Part shown: one piece after another, positions 25,023-33,655 of the stretch | Position numbering within the stretch: the first letter of the stretch is position 1 | Layout: each line of letters opens with the position of its first letter | NCBI GenBank assembly: GCA_963851245.1 | Contig: CAWKOH010000001.1 | Span: forward strand, 248,001 to 312,000 | DNA length: 64,000 nt | From: CAWKOH01 sp963851245 | GTDB taxonomy: Bacteria > Actinomycetota > Acidimicrobiia > Acidimicrobiales > Palsa-688 | Reading direction: 5' to 3' | Translations under genes and position numbers: made by a program | Notes under the pieces: generated by a model | The model's input: only the letters and a program-made list of their open reading frames with translations | Database searches by the model: none | What the model was told of the DNA's origin: nothing

Positions 25023-26621
25023 ATGCCAACCCTGACGACGTCCGTGGACGCCTCCAGCGAGACCTTCCGGAACAACCGGAAGGGAATGCTCGAGCTCCTG
25101 GCCGCTCACGGGACCGAGCTGGCCAAAGCCCGGTCAGGAGGCGGACCGCGTTATCAGGAGCGTCATCGCCAGCGCGGCAAGCTCCTGGCTCGAGAGAGGA
25201 TCGAGCTTCTGCTCGACGTGGGCGGCCCGTTCCTGGAGCTGTCACCACTGGCGGCTTGGGGCAGTGATTTCCAGGTCGGCGCCAGCATTGTGACTGGTAT
25301 CGGAACCGTGTCCGGGGTGGAATGCGTGATCATCGCCCACGACCCGACGGTCCGCGGCGGGACCATGAACCCGTACACCCTGAAGAAGAATCTGCGGGCG
25401 CTCGAGACGGCGCGGATCAACCGCCTTCCGGTTGTCAATCTGGTCGAGTCCGGTGGTGCTGACCTGCCGACCCAGGCGGACCTGTTCGTGCCGGCCGGGC
25501 AGATCTTCCGCGATCTGACCGAGCTGTCCGCCCTCGGGATACCGACGATCGCGCTCGTCTTCGGTAACTCCACCGCCGGAGGGGCCTACGTCCCCGGCAT
25601 GTGCGACCACGCCGTGATGATCGACCAGCGCGCCAAGGTCTTCCTCGGCGGCCCCCCGTTGGTGAAGATGGCCACGGGCGAGGAATCAGACGACGAGGCT
25701 CTCGGCGGGGCCGCCATGCATTCGCGGGTTTCCGGGCTGTCGGACTACTTCGCCACTGATGAGGTCGATTGCATCCGGATCGGCCGGGACATCGTGGCCA
25801 ACCTCAACTGGCGCAAGCTCGGGCCCGCGCCCCGGTCCGATCCTGACGAACCGCTGTTCGACGCCGACGAGCTGCTAGGTGTGGCTTCTATCGATCTCAG
25901 AGTGCCGTTCGACCCCAGGGAAGTCATAGCCCGGGTCGTCGATGGCTCCCGCTTCGAGGAGTACAAGTCCCTCTACGGCACCAGCCTGGTCACCGGTTGG
26001 GCCTCCATTTACGGATATCCCGTCGGAATTCTTGCTAACGCGCAAGGCGTGCTCTTCATGGAGGAGTCGAAGAAGGCCACCGAATTCATCCTGTTGGCCA
26101 ACCAGACCGATACGCCGCTCATCTACCTCCAGAACGTGACCGGCTACATGGTCGGGAGGGATTACGAGCAGGCCGGGATCATCAAGGACGGGGCCAAGAT
26201 GATCAACGCCGTCACCAACAGCGACGTCCCGCAGATAACTCTGATCATCGGCGCCTCCTACGGTGCCGGCAACTACGGGATGTGCGGGCGAGCGTACGGT
26301 CCGCGCCTCCTCTTCACCTGGCCCAACGCCCGGATCGCGGTGATGGGACCGCAACAGCTGGCAGGCGTACTGTCGATAGTCGCCCGTCAAGCGGCCGAGG
26401 CCTCGGGCCGACCCTTCGACGAGGAAGCCGACCAGGCCCAGCGAACGGCGATCGAGCAACAGATCGAGCGTGAATCCTTTTCCTTCTTCAACACCGGAAA
26501 GGTCTACGACGACGGCGTGATCGATCCCCGCGACACCCGCACGGTGCTCGGTTTGGCCCTCTCAGCCGTGCATTCGAACGAGATCCGCGGCCGCCGAGGC
26601 TTCGGCGTGTTCCGCATGTAG
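25023..26621 (+). CDS. Acyl-CoA carboxylase, carboxyltransferase (beta) subunit
   Basis: A 532-aa protein made of two crotonase-fold halves. It has RHRQRGKLLARERIELLLD near residue 45, VNLVESGGADLP, GNSTAGGAYVPGM (oxyanion hole of the first half), and later NVTGYMVGRDYEQAG, GASYGAGNYGMCGRAY and FTWPNARIAVMG of the second half. Length and motifs match the methylcrotonyl-/geranyl-CoA carboxylase type more than propionyl-CoA carboxylase. It transfers CO2 from biotin to an enoyl-CoA. The biotin carboxylase subunit follows after 9 bases. Confidence 0.93.
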   Translation: MPTLTTSVDASSETFRNNRKGMLELLAAHGTELAKARSGGGPRYQERHRQRGKLLARERIELLLDVGGPFLELSPLAAWGSDFQVGASIVTGIGTVSGVECVIIAHDPTVRGGTMNPYTLKKNLRALETARINRLPVVNLVESGGADLPTQADLFVPAGQIFRDLTELSALGIPTIALVFGNSTAGGAYVPGMCDHAVMIDQRAKVFLGGPPLVKMATGEESDDEALGGAAMHSRVSGLSDYFATDEVDCIRIGRDIVANLNWRKLGPAPRSDPDEPLFDADELLGVASIDLRVPFDPREVIARVVDGSRFEEYKSLYGTSLVTGWASIYGYPVGILANAQGVLFMEESKKATEFILLANQTDTPLIYLQNVTGYMVGRDYEQAGIIKDGAKMINAVTNSDVPQITLIIGASYGAGNYGMCGRAYGPRLLFTWPNARIAVMGPQQLAGVLSIVARQAAEASGRPFDEEADQAQRTAIEQQIERESFSFFNTGKVYDDGVIDPRDTRTVLGLALSAVHSNEIRGRRGFGVFRM

Positions 26622-26630
26622 GGAGATCTC

Positions 26631-28598
26631 ATGACGCGGATCGAGAAGCTGTTGATCGCCAACCGCGGCGAGATCGCCGCCCGGATCATGCGCACGGCCC
26701 GCGAAATGGGAATCGCCACCGTGGCCGTCTATTCCGATCCCGACGAGGACGCCCCCTTCGCCCGGTTGGCGGACGAGGCGGTGCGCCTCCCGGGGGCCGG
26801 ACCGGCTGATACCTACCTGCGGTCGGACTTGATCCTGGCCGCGGCCCGCACCACCGGAGCCGATGCCATCCACCCCGGCTACGGCTTCCTCTCGGAGAAC
26901 GCGTCGTTCGCCCGAGCCTGCCAGGAGGCCGGGGTCATCTTCGTCGGTCCGCCTGCATCGGCGATCGACGCCATGGCGTCCAAGATCGAAGCCAAGCGCC
27001 TGATGGCCGAGGCAGGTGTACCAATACTCCCCGGATTCGTGGTGGAAGAAGGCGGCGAGGCGGGCCGGCTGCTCGACCAGGCCGAGAAGATCGGGTTCCC
27101 CGTTATCGTCAAGGCCGCCTTCGGGGGTGGCGGTCGCGGGATGCGCGTGGTCGCTCAGCCAGGTCAGCTGGCGGAAGCCCTGGCCCAAGCGGGGCGAGAG
27201 GCGGCGTCCGCTTTCGGTGATGGGACCGTGTTCCTCGAGCGCTTCGTGGAGGCACCCCGCCATGTCGAGGTGCAAATCTTCGGCGACCAGCACGGCAATG
27301 TCGTGCACCTGTTCGAGAGGGAATGCTCGATCCAGCGGCGTCATCAGAAGATCATCGAAGAGGCGCCCTCGCCTGCGGTGGATGCGTCCCAGCGGGAGCT
27401 GTTGGGACAGACCGCAGTAGCGGCGGCCAAGGCCATCGGTTACGTGGGAGCCGGGACCGTGGAGTTCGTGCTGGATCAGGGAGGTGACTTCTACTTCCTC
27501 GAAGTCAACACCCGGCTCCAGGTCGAGCACCCCGTGACAGAGATGGTCACCGGTCTGGATCTGGTCAGACTGCAGCTCGAGGTGGCCGTCGGTAAGCCAT
27601 TGAGCGAGCGGGTGACAGAGGCGACTCTGAACGGTCACGCCATCGAGGCCCGCCTCTACGCCGAGAACGTCCCCGCCGGCTTCGCCCCGGCCTCCGGCCG
27701 GCTGCGCCGATTCCGCGTGCCGAGCTCCGGAACCGTGAGGGTCGATGCCGGATACCAGGACGGGTCCGTCGTGTCGACCTTCTACGACGCCATGCTGGCC
27801 AAGGTCATCGCGTGGGCGCCGGACCGAGACGGGGCCATCGACCGTTTGTCCGGCGCCCTGACCCGCTCGGCCATCGAAGGGGTGGTAACCAACCGCGCCC
27901 TCCTGGTGCGAACTCTGCGGAGTGACGATTTTCGGAGCGGGCGAACAGACACCGCCTTCCTCGAACGCCACGATCCCGCTGTCCTCGGACGTCCGCTGTA
28001 CCATGCCGACGCTCCGGTCCTCCACGCCCACGCCGCCGCGGCCCACAAGATCGCGACGTCCGCCAGGGCCGGCCCGGTGCCGGCAAGCGTGCCCTCGGGC
28101 TGGCGCAACGTGGGCGGAGGCACCGCACCGCTCGCCTTCGAGATCGATGGCCAGCGCATCGCAGCGCCGGGCCGCATTCAGGAGTTCGGGGGGATCGAGG
28201 TCCTGGAGGTTGATGGTGCCGGCGTGTCGATCCTGAGCGACGGGGTGCGTCGCCGCTACCGTGTGGAGAGATCCGGGTCCACCTGGTACGTCGAGAGCTC
28301 CCTGGGCGACACCACGCTTGAAGAAATCGCCCGGTTCCCGGCACCAGAATCACTGGTGGCGGAGGGGTCGCTGGTAGCACCGATGCCGGGCACAGTCCTC
28401 TCGGTATCTGTGGCCGAGGGCGAATCGGTGGCCGCCGGACAGGTGTTGGTGACCCTCGAGGCGATGAAGATGGAGCACTCGCTGCGAGCCCCCGGAACTG
28501 GAACCGTATCCGAGGTGCGCGTCCAGCCCGGCGACCAGGTAGGCAGCGGCACCGTCCTGATAGTGGTTGACGAACACGAGGTCTCCGCTACCCGATGA
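26631..28598 (+). CDS. Acyl-CoA carboxylase, biotin carboxylase/BCCP (alpha) subunit
   Basis: A 655-aa subunit. The N-terminal biotin carboxylase domain starts KLLIANRGEIAARIMRTARE and has HPGYGFLSENASFA, an ATP-grasp core with KAAFGGGGRGMRVV, FLEVNTRLQVEHPVTE and the arginine-rich RECSIQRRHQK. A linker domain follows, then a biotinyl domain with LEAMKMEH; the biotin-accepting lysine is Lys613. It works with the subunit just upstream. The layout is that of methylcrotonyl- or geranyl-CoA carboxylases. Together with the divergent acyl-CoA dehydrogenase it suggests leucine or acyclic isoprenoid breakdown. Confidence 0.94.
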   Translation: MTRIEKLLIANRGEIAARIMRTAREMGIATVAVYSDPDEDAPFARLADEAVRLPGAGPADTYLRSDLILAAARTTGADAIHPGYGFLSENASFARACQEAGVIFVGPPASAIDAMASKIEAKRLMAEAGVPILPGFVVEEGGEAGRLLDQAEKIGFPVIVKAAFGGGGRGMRVVAQPGQLAEALAQAGREAASAFGDGTVFLERFVEAPRHVEVQIFGDQHGNVVHLFERECSIQRRHQKIIEEAPSPAVDASQRELLGQTAVAAAKAIGYVGAGTVEFVLDQGGDFYFLEVNTRLQVEHPVTEMVTGLDLVRLQLEVAVGKPLSERVTEATLNGHAIEARLYAENVPAGFAPASGRLRRFRVPSSGTVRVDAGYQDGSVVSTFYDAMLAKVIAWAPDRDGAIDRLSGALTRSAIEGVVTNRALLVRTLRSDDFRSGRTDTAFLERHDPAVLGRPLYHADAPVLHAHAAAAHKIATSARAGPVPASVPSGWRNVGGGTAPLAFEIDGQRIAAPGRIQEFGGIEVLEVDGAGVSILSDGVRRRYRVERSGSTWYVESSLGDTTLEEIARFPAPESLVAEGSLVAPMPGTVLSVSVAEGESVAAGQVLVTLEAMKMEHSLRAPGTGTVSEVRVQPGDQVGSGTVLIVVDEHEVSATR

Positions 28599-28627
28599 GC
28601 GGAGATGCCCGGGAAGGGCGGTGAGGC

Positions 28628-29428
28628 GTGCCGGTGCAGATGGTCTCCCTTCTCCATGACCTCTCGACTGAGACAGATTTGTTGGTGCAGAGGCTCAACG
28701 CCGGCGGTGACGAGGTTTGGGACCGACAGACGCCGGCGCCGGGATGGACGGTCAGAGATCAGCTGATTCATCTCGCTTACTTCGACGATGCAGCCGTAAT
28801 GGCAGCGGTCGACCCCCGCACCTTCAACGCGGGCAAGGAGGTCGCATTGCGCGACGTCGACGCGTTCACCGACTCGGTCGCCCGCAGGTACGCCTCCCTG
28901 AGCGGTCAAGAGGTGCTCGAATGGTTCGGCCGGTCCCGGGCCGAGTTGGATTCGGTCTACTCCGGTCTGGACCCGGAATCACGTGTGCCATGGTACGGAC
29001 CCGACATGGGTCCGGCCAGCGCCGTCACAGCCCGCCTGATGGAGACCTGGGCGCACGGCCAGGACATCATCGATGGCCTCGGCCAGATCCGGTCCCTCTC
29101 ACCCGGCTTGCGCCATGTCGCCCACCTCGGCGTCCGCACGCTGCCCAACAGCTTCAGGGCCCGGGCTCTACCGGTCCCCGATTCCCAGGTCCGCGTCGAG
29201 CTGGTCGCTCCGGACGGCGCAATCTGGGAGTGGGGACCCGCCGGGGTTCCGGACGAGGTGCGGGGACCGGCGCTCGACTTTTGCCTCGTCGTCACTCAGC
29301 GCCGCCACATCGATGACACCCGTTTGGCTACAACGGGTGTGGTTGCCAAGGAGTGGATGTCCATAGCGCAGGCGTTCGCCGGGCCGCCGGGCCGGGGCCG
29401 GCGAGCGGGGCAGTTCCCGGCGTTGTGA
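28628..29428 (+). CDS. TIGR03084-type metal-binding (DinB/maleylpyruvate-isomerase-like) protein
   Basis: The 266-aa protein has an N-terminal four-helix DinB-like domain with PAPGWTVRDQLIHLAYFDDA (first metal His) and ARLMETWAHGQDIIDGLG (second His region). A C-terminal domain follows with FCLVVTQRRHIDDTRL. This matches actinobacterial TIGR03084 proteins, which are related to mycothiol-dependent maleylpyruvate isomerase. Thiol-dependent isomerisation or detoxification is possible but unproven. The GTG at 28628 was taken because of the nearby GGAAGGGCGG. It follows the carboxylase genes by 29 bases and probably shares their transcript. Confidence 0.75.
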   Translation: MPVQMVSLLHDLSTETDLLVQRLNAGGDEVWDRQTPAPGWTVRDQLIHLAYFDDAAVMAAVDPRTFNAGKEVALRDVDAFTDSVARRYASLSGQEVLEWFGRSRAELDSVYSGLDPESRVPWYGPDMGPASAVTARLMETWAHGQDIIDGLGQIRSLSPGLRHVAHLGVRTLPNSFRARALPVPDSQVRVELVAPDGAIWEWGPAGVPDEVRGPALDFCLVVTQRRHIDDTRLATTGVVAKEWMSIAQAFAGPPGRGRRAGQFPAL

Positions 29429-29454
29429 ACCTTGAAGTCCGACGGTCGATGCGG

Positions 29455-30639
29455 CTACTGCGGCCGGGCCAGGATGGCTCCGGTCCGACTCGAACTGACG
29501 AGAATATGACGAGCATCCGGTAGCTGGTTGACGGCGGTGCCGCGGAGCTGCCGGGTCGCCTCGAGAGCGAGGTTGAGCCCGTGGATGTACCCCTCGCCGA
29601 TCAAGCCACCGTTCGTGTTGCACGGCAAGGCGCCCCCGATCCGCATGTTGCCACCGGCTATGAAGTCCTTCGCCTCTCCGAACCCGCAGAAGCCCAGCCC
29701 CTCCAGCTGCATCAGGAAGATGGGGGAAAAGGCGTCATAGATCATCGCCGCGTCCATCTCCTCCCGCTTGAACCCGAAACGATCGAACAGCTGCCGGGCC
29801 AGGGCGACCGATCCCTCCATGATCGACAAATCCGGCCTGTAGTGGTCAGATGCAATCTCCTGCTCGAACAGCCCGGACCCACCTGCGGCAGCCACAACCA
29901 CAGGAACGTTCGGCAAGTCGGAGGCCCTCTCCCGACTGGTGATGACGAGTGCGACGGAGCCGTCCGTCTGCTGGCAGCAGTCCAACAGGTGGATACAAGG
30001 CTCGACTATCCAGCGGGAGGCCTGATGGTCCGCCAGCGTGATCGGGCGCTGGTAGCCCCATGCCGCCGGGTTGGAGGCGGCGTACTCCCGGAACTGGACA
30101 ACGGCCCGTCCGAAGTCCTCACTCGTGACTCCGTATTCGTGCATGTACCGGGTGGCGTTCACCGCCATCCACGAGGCCGGTGTGAGCACTCCGTAGGGCA
30201 TGCACCACTGCGTGGCCGTCGAGCCCGAATGGGAGAACCCGGCGTTGGGGCGCAGCCGAGCGGCGCCGAAGGGGTTGGCCCCCGAGCGAGCCTTGATGGC
30301 CCGGTAGGCCACGACGACATCGGCCGCCCCGCTGGCCACGGCGACAGCGGCGTGGTACAGGACACCCATCGAGCCGCCGCCGCCGTAGGGTACGCGGCCC
30401 GAATAGCCGATCTCCTGGAATCCAACCGAACGGACCAGCTCCGTCTCCTCCACGGGATCGATGGTGTAGCTGACCAATCCGTCCACATCAGCGGCGGTGA
30501 GGCCGGCATCGGTGAGCGCGGCCACGATCGACTCGCAAGCCAGTTGGAGCTCGCTCCGCCCGGCGCCGCGGGAGAACTCGGTGGCGCCGATGCCTGCGAT
30601 GGCTGCCTTCCCGCCGAAGAAAGGCTTGACTGCCGTCAT
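29455..30639 (-). CDS. Thiolase-like (lipid-transfer, Ltp2-type) protein
   Basis: A 394-aa relative of the protein at 16447-17592, with AAIAGIGATEFSRGAGRSE, LLDCCQQTDGSVA, MIYDAFSPIFLMQLEGLGF and GGLIGEGYIHGLN. As with that protein, its ATG overlaps the stop of an upstream DUF35 gene (ATGA). The pair is expected to act as a retro-aldolase or thiolase on a CoA-bound substrate. Small changes in the FSP loop (ENFSPVV against DAFSPIF) could mean a different substrate. It converges on the TIGR03084-type gene. Confidence 0.87.
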   Translation of the reverse strand: MTAVKPFFGGKAAIAGIGATEFSRGAGRSELQLACESIVAALTDAGLTAADVDGLVSYTIDPVEETELVRSVGFQEIGYSGRVPYGGGGSMGVLYHAAVAVASGAADVVVAYRAIKARSGANPFGAARLRPNAGFSHSGSTATQWCMPYGVLTPASWMAVNATRYMHEYGVTSEDFGRAVVQFREYAASNPAAWGYQRPITLADHQASRWIVEPCIHLLDCCQQTDGSVALVITSRERASDLPNVPVVVAAAGGSGLFEQEIASDHYRPDLSIMEGSVALARQLFDRFGFKREEMDAAMIYDAFSPIFLMQLEGLGFCGFGEAKDFIAGGNMRIGGALPCNTNGGLIGEGYIHGLNLALEATRQLRGTAVNQLPDARHILVSSSRTGAILARPQ

Positions 30640-31076
30640 GACGGAATCGCTTCGAACACCGGCACCTGGTGACCGCCGAGCGTGGGAACATAGGTGACCG
30701 CAACGGGCATGCCTATTCGTATCTCCGAGGGGTCCATGCCGCGCAGGTTGGACATCAGGCGCACCCCCTCCTCCAGGTCTATAAGGGCAGCCAGCACGGG
30801 ATACTCAAAGGCCGGGTTCTGAGGATGATGGAGCACGGCAAAGCTGTACACGGTGCCCCGGCCCGACAGCTCCTGAGGCTCGAACTCGAGAGAGTGGCAG
30901 TGCGGGCACATGGGCCGGGGTGGATGCCTCAAGGCCCCACACCCAGAGCAGCGTTGCGCCACCAGCCGGGAGTCGTCCGCCGCGGACCAGAACAGCTCGC
31001 TGTCCTCGGTAACCAAAGGATCCGGTCTCGTGACCGATCCTTCCTCTCCTTCGGCAGATCCCCCCGTCCTTAGCAT
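30636..31076 (-). CDS. DUF35 / OB-fold Zn-ribbon protein, partner of thiolase
   Basis: A 146-aa protein with Zn ribbon cysteines 43, 46, 57 and 60 (RCSGCG...CPHC), followed by an OB fold with GRGTVYSFAVLHHP and LAALIDLEEGVRLMSNL. The ATG at 31076 has no clear ribosome site. A stronger GGAGAGGAAGGA lies about 30 bases inside the frame but precedes no standard start codon, so the true start is uncertain. Its stop overlaps the thiolase start. It is divergent from the amidohydrolase at 31186, whereas in the first copy of this set all three genes point the same way. Confidence 0.84.
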   Translation of the reverse strand: MLRTGGSAEGEEGSVTRPDPLVTEDSELFWSAADDSRLVAQRCSGCGALRHPPRPMCPHCHSLEFEPQELSGRGTVYSFAVLHHPQNPAFEYPVLAALIDLEEGVRLMSNLRGMDPSEIRIGMPVAVTYVPTLGGHQVPVFEAIPS

Positions 31077-31185
31077 CTGCTATGCACTCTAATTACCGGG
31101 TGACCGGGTGGGCAAGGCCGGAACTCATGGTCCAGCACTTCTGCGGTTATCCTGATGGCACCACGGTCGATCTGAGGGAGGGACC

Positions 31186-32298
31186 ATGTCACAGCGAGTC
31201 ATTTCCGCCGACGACCACATTGATGTGACCCATGACCAGGTGAAGGCCCACCTGTCGCCAAGGTTTCACGACGACTACGACAACGCGGTGGCGAGCTTCA
31301 CCACCGCGATGGCTTCCCGTCGTACGGCCGAGTCCAACAACCGGTGGCGCGAGCAGCAGGGTCTACCCCCGGAGACCGGGGGTGACCCCCTGGCCTACCG
31401 GCGCAGCCATCCGGCTCATGGGCGCCCCGGTCACACAGATCCGGTCGAGCGCCTGCAGGACATGGACACCGACGGGGTCGACGCCTCGTCGAGCTACTGC
31501 GAGGTCAGCGCCTTCCGGTACCTGTACATGATCGAAAACGGTTGGCAGGAGTCGACCAGAGCCTTCAACCGCGCTCTGGCCGAGTTTGCATCGGCGGATC
31601 CGAAGCGGTTGATCGTTTCGTATCAGATACCGATCCACGATATCGATGCGGCCGTCAGAGAGGTTCGTTGGGCTGCAGCCGAGGGATGCAAGTCGCTACA
31701 GCTGCCCGTCTTCCCCGCCGAGCTGGGCCTTCCCGACTACTGGGACCGACGCTACGATCCTCTGTGGGCAGCCATCCAGGATGCCGACCTTCCGATCTGC
31801 TGCCACATCGGCCTCAACACTCAGCTCGAGAACCTGGCCCAGCGGGACCCGACGCCCCAGCGGGGGGTGTTCGTTCCCATGACGGCCCTATCGGCGGGAG
31901 AGGCGCTGGGAATGTGGGTCCTGACAGGCGTCCTGGAACGGTTCCCGCGATTGAAGGTGGTCTTCGTCGAACCAGGGATCGGCTGGGTGTCGTGGTGGCT
32001 GTACATAGTCGATGACATGGCCAGCCGCCAGGGCTATGAATTTCCGGGCTTGCAGCAACTGCCGAGCCACTACTTCCGGCAGAACATCCATCTGACCTTT
32101 ATCGACGAACCGGACGTCATCCGGCACGCCCACGACCGCCTGGGGATACACAACATCATGTGGTCGTCGGACTATCCGCATCCCGTTTCCAGCTGGCCGA
32201 ACTCGAAGCCGATCATCGAGACGCTCTTCGCCGGCGCCTCTGATGCTGATCGCGAGCTGGTGCTCGCCGGCAACGCGGCGCGGGTCTGGAGCCTTTAG
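31186..32298 (+). CDS. Amidohydrolase family protein (paralog of 18022-19152)
   Basis: The 370-aa protein is closely similar along its full length to 18022-19152. It shares ADDHIDVTHDQVKAHL, ESNNRWREQQGLP, SSYCEVSAFRYLYMI, GCKSLQLPVFPAELGLPDYW, PICCHIGLNTQLE and WSSDYPHPVSSWPNSK. Metal ligands are as in the paralog. The ATG has GGGAGGGA upstream. It abuts the epimerase gene tail-to-tail with no gap. The two copies diverged enough to suggest related but different substrates. Confidence 0.87.
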   Translation: MSQRVISADDHIDVTHDQVKAHLSPRFHDDYDNAVASFTTAMASRRTAESNNRWREQQGLPPETGGDPLAYRRSHPAHGRPGHTDPVERLQDMDTDGVDASSSYCEVSAFRYLYMIENGWQESTRAFNRALAEFASADPKRLIVSYQIPIHDIDAAVREVRWAAAEGCKSLQLPVFPAELGLPDYWDRRYDPLWAAIQDADLPICCHIGLNTQLENLAQRDPTPQRGVFVPMTALSAGEALGMWVLTGVLERFPRLKVVFVEPGIGWVSWWLYIVDDMASRQGYEFPGLQQLPSHYFRQNIHLTFIDEPDVIRHAHDRLGIHNIMWSSDYPHPVSSWPNSKPIIETLFAGASDADRELVLAGNAARVWSL

Positions 32299-33303
32299 TC
32301 ACGAGATTTCGGCGAACTGCTCCGGGAGGAAGCCGTTCCGGGCCAGCCACGGTATGGTCCGTCTCAGGCCGTCATCCAGCGAGATCGGGTGGTAGTCGAG
32401 TCGCTCGCGGGTGCGGTCAGCAACGAACCACGGTTGGGGGAACTGGCGCTTCCCCAGAGCGATGAGGCTGGGGCCGAATCGCGCCACCATGGCCGGATCG
32501 TCCAGGCGGTCACGGCTGATATCGCTTACCCGGTGGCTGACACCTGCTATCTCGGCCGCCCGGTTACAGAAGAAGGGCATAGATCCCACGTCGGTTACCG
32601 GTCCGAAGGCCAGGTAACGCTCGCCGGCGCGGCCGCGATCAATGGCCGAAACGGCCGCCGCAGCCACGTCCTCGCAATACACCCACGGGATCGGAAAGGC
32701 CACATTGTCGGAGACCTCGCCCATGATGGCGGCGCAGATACGGGCATTGAAGCTGGGCGCCACCATGCTCCGTTCGGGCAAGGGAGACGGACCGTAAGCA
32801 CCTCCCGAGATGACCACGCAGATGTCGCATCCCCGCTCGACCCGCGCCATGGCGTCCTGATAGGCGGCCAGTTTGGTCACGGTGTAGGGGTCATCGGAGG
32901 GGGAAGGATCGAGAGGCGAGTCCTCCGAGAGCGGAGCGTCGCGAACATCGAAGAACGTCGTGGTGCTGAGGGTCACGATCCGCCTGACGCCGGCTGCTTC
33001 GGCTGCGTCAAACAGGTTGGCGGTGCCTCGCACGTTCACGGCATGGTGTTCGCCGGCGGTCTGGGTGGCGCCGCCGAGCACGGCGGCGGAGTGAACGACC
33101 ACCTCCGCTCCATCGATGACCGGCAACACATCCTCCCGGTTGACGATGTCGCCCCGGACTAGGTCAACACCCATGTCCTGGAGCGGAGCAGCATCGCTGG
33201 AAGGACGAACCAGGGCCCGCACCTTGTTTCCCCCGGCCACCAACTGGGCGGCGATGTTAGATCCGATCAGCCCCGTCGCCCCTGTCAGCAGTACGGTCGT
33301 CAT
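32299..33303 (-). CDS. NAD(P)-dependent epimerase/dehydratase (extended SDR)
   Basis: The 334-aa protein starts TTVLLTGATGLIGSNIAAQL, the GxxGxxG Rossmann motif of extended SDRs. It has VRGDIVNREDVLPVI and VVHSAAVLGG; the active-site region is VTLSTTTFF with DPYTVTKLAAYQ (Tyr-x3-Lys). It resembles dihydroflavonol-reductase/3-beta-hydroxysteroid-dehydrogenase-like members, so oxidation or reduction of a hydroxyl on a larger molecule is likely. The ATG at 33303 was chosen by the conserved start; the frame is open to 33348. Confidence 0.85.
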   Translation of the reverse strand: MTTVLLTGATGLIGSNIAAQLVAGGNKVRALVRPSSDAAPLQDMGVDLVRGDIVNREDVLPVIDGAEVVVHSAAVLGGATQTAGEHHAVNVRGTANLFDAAEAAGVRRIVTLSTTTFFDVRDAPLSEDSPLDPSPSDDPYTVTKLAAYQDAMARVERGCDICVVISGGAYGPSPLPERSMVAPSFNARICAAIMGEVSDNVAFPIPWVYCEDVAAAAVSAIDRGRAGERYLAFGPVTDVGSMPFFCNRAAEIAGVSHRVSDISRDRLDDPAMVARFGPSLIALGKRQFPQPWFVADRTRERLDYHPISLDDGLRRTIPWLARNGFLPEQFAEIS

Positions 33304-33431
33304 TCTCCCTATCTCCGTTCCCCGTCTCCGTGCTGAGCACCTGAACATCGTTCAGGCACTTGGAACATAGCTCACGCCAGGCGTCTTGACAGTGTGACAG
33401 ATTGGTGCACTATCTCACCGATGATGCGCCA

Positions 33432-33646
33432 ATGAGTTACGACCTCCTCGAAGGTGTCCGCGTGCTGGAGCTGTGCATGGCCGTCGACGTGTCCGGTGAC
33501 GGGGGACGCCAGGTGTTGATGGACCTCGTCAAGCGGTCTGATGTGTTCATCACCAACCTGCTGGCGAGCGCCCGGCGGCGGTTCAAAATCAGCCCGGGAC
33601 ATGGGAGGACATTGCCGAGCTCAAGTCCCTTGGCGCCATACTCTGA
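33432..33646 (+). pseudogene. CaiB/BaiF CoA-transferase collapsed to three fragments
   Basis: Within 215 bases three pieces of one CoA-transferase are joined. The N-terminus is SYDLLEGVRVLELCMAVDV. A middle piece GRQVLMDLVKRSDVFITNLL with ARRRFKI follows. In a second frame the usual C-terminal end WEDIAELKSLGAIL and a TGA at 33644-33646 close it. Around 60 codons are missing between pieces one and two and about 250 between two and three. It lies just upstream of an intact tandem CoA-transferase and shows the same end-preserving collapse as the SDR relic at 4531. Confidence 0.8.
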
Positions 33647-33655
33647 ACAAGGACG

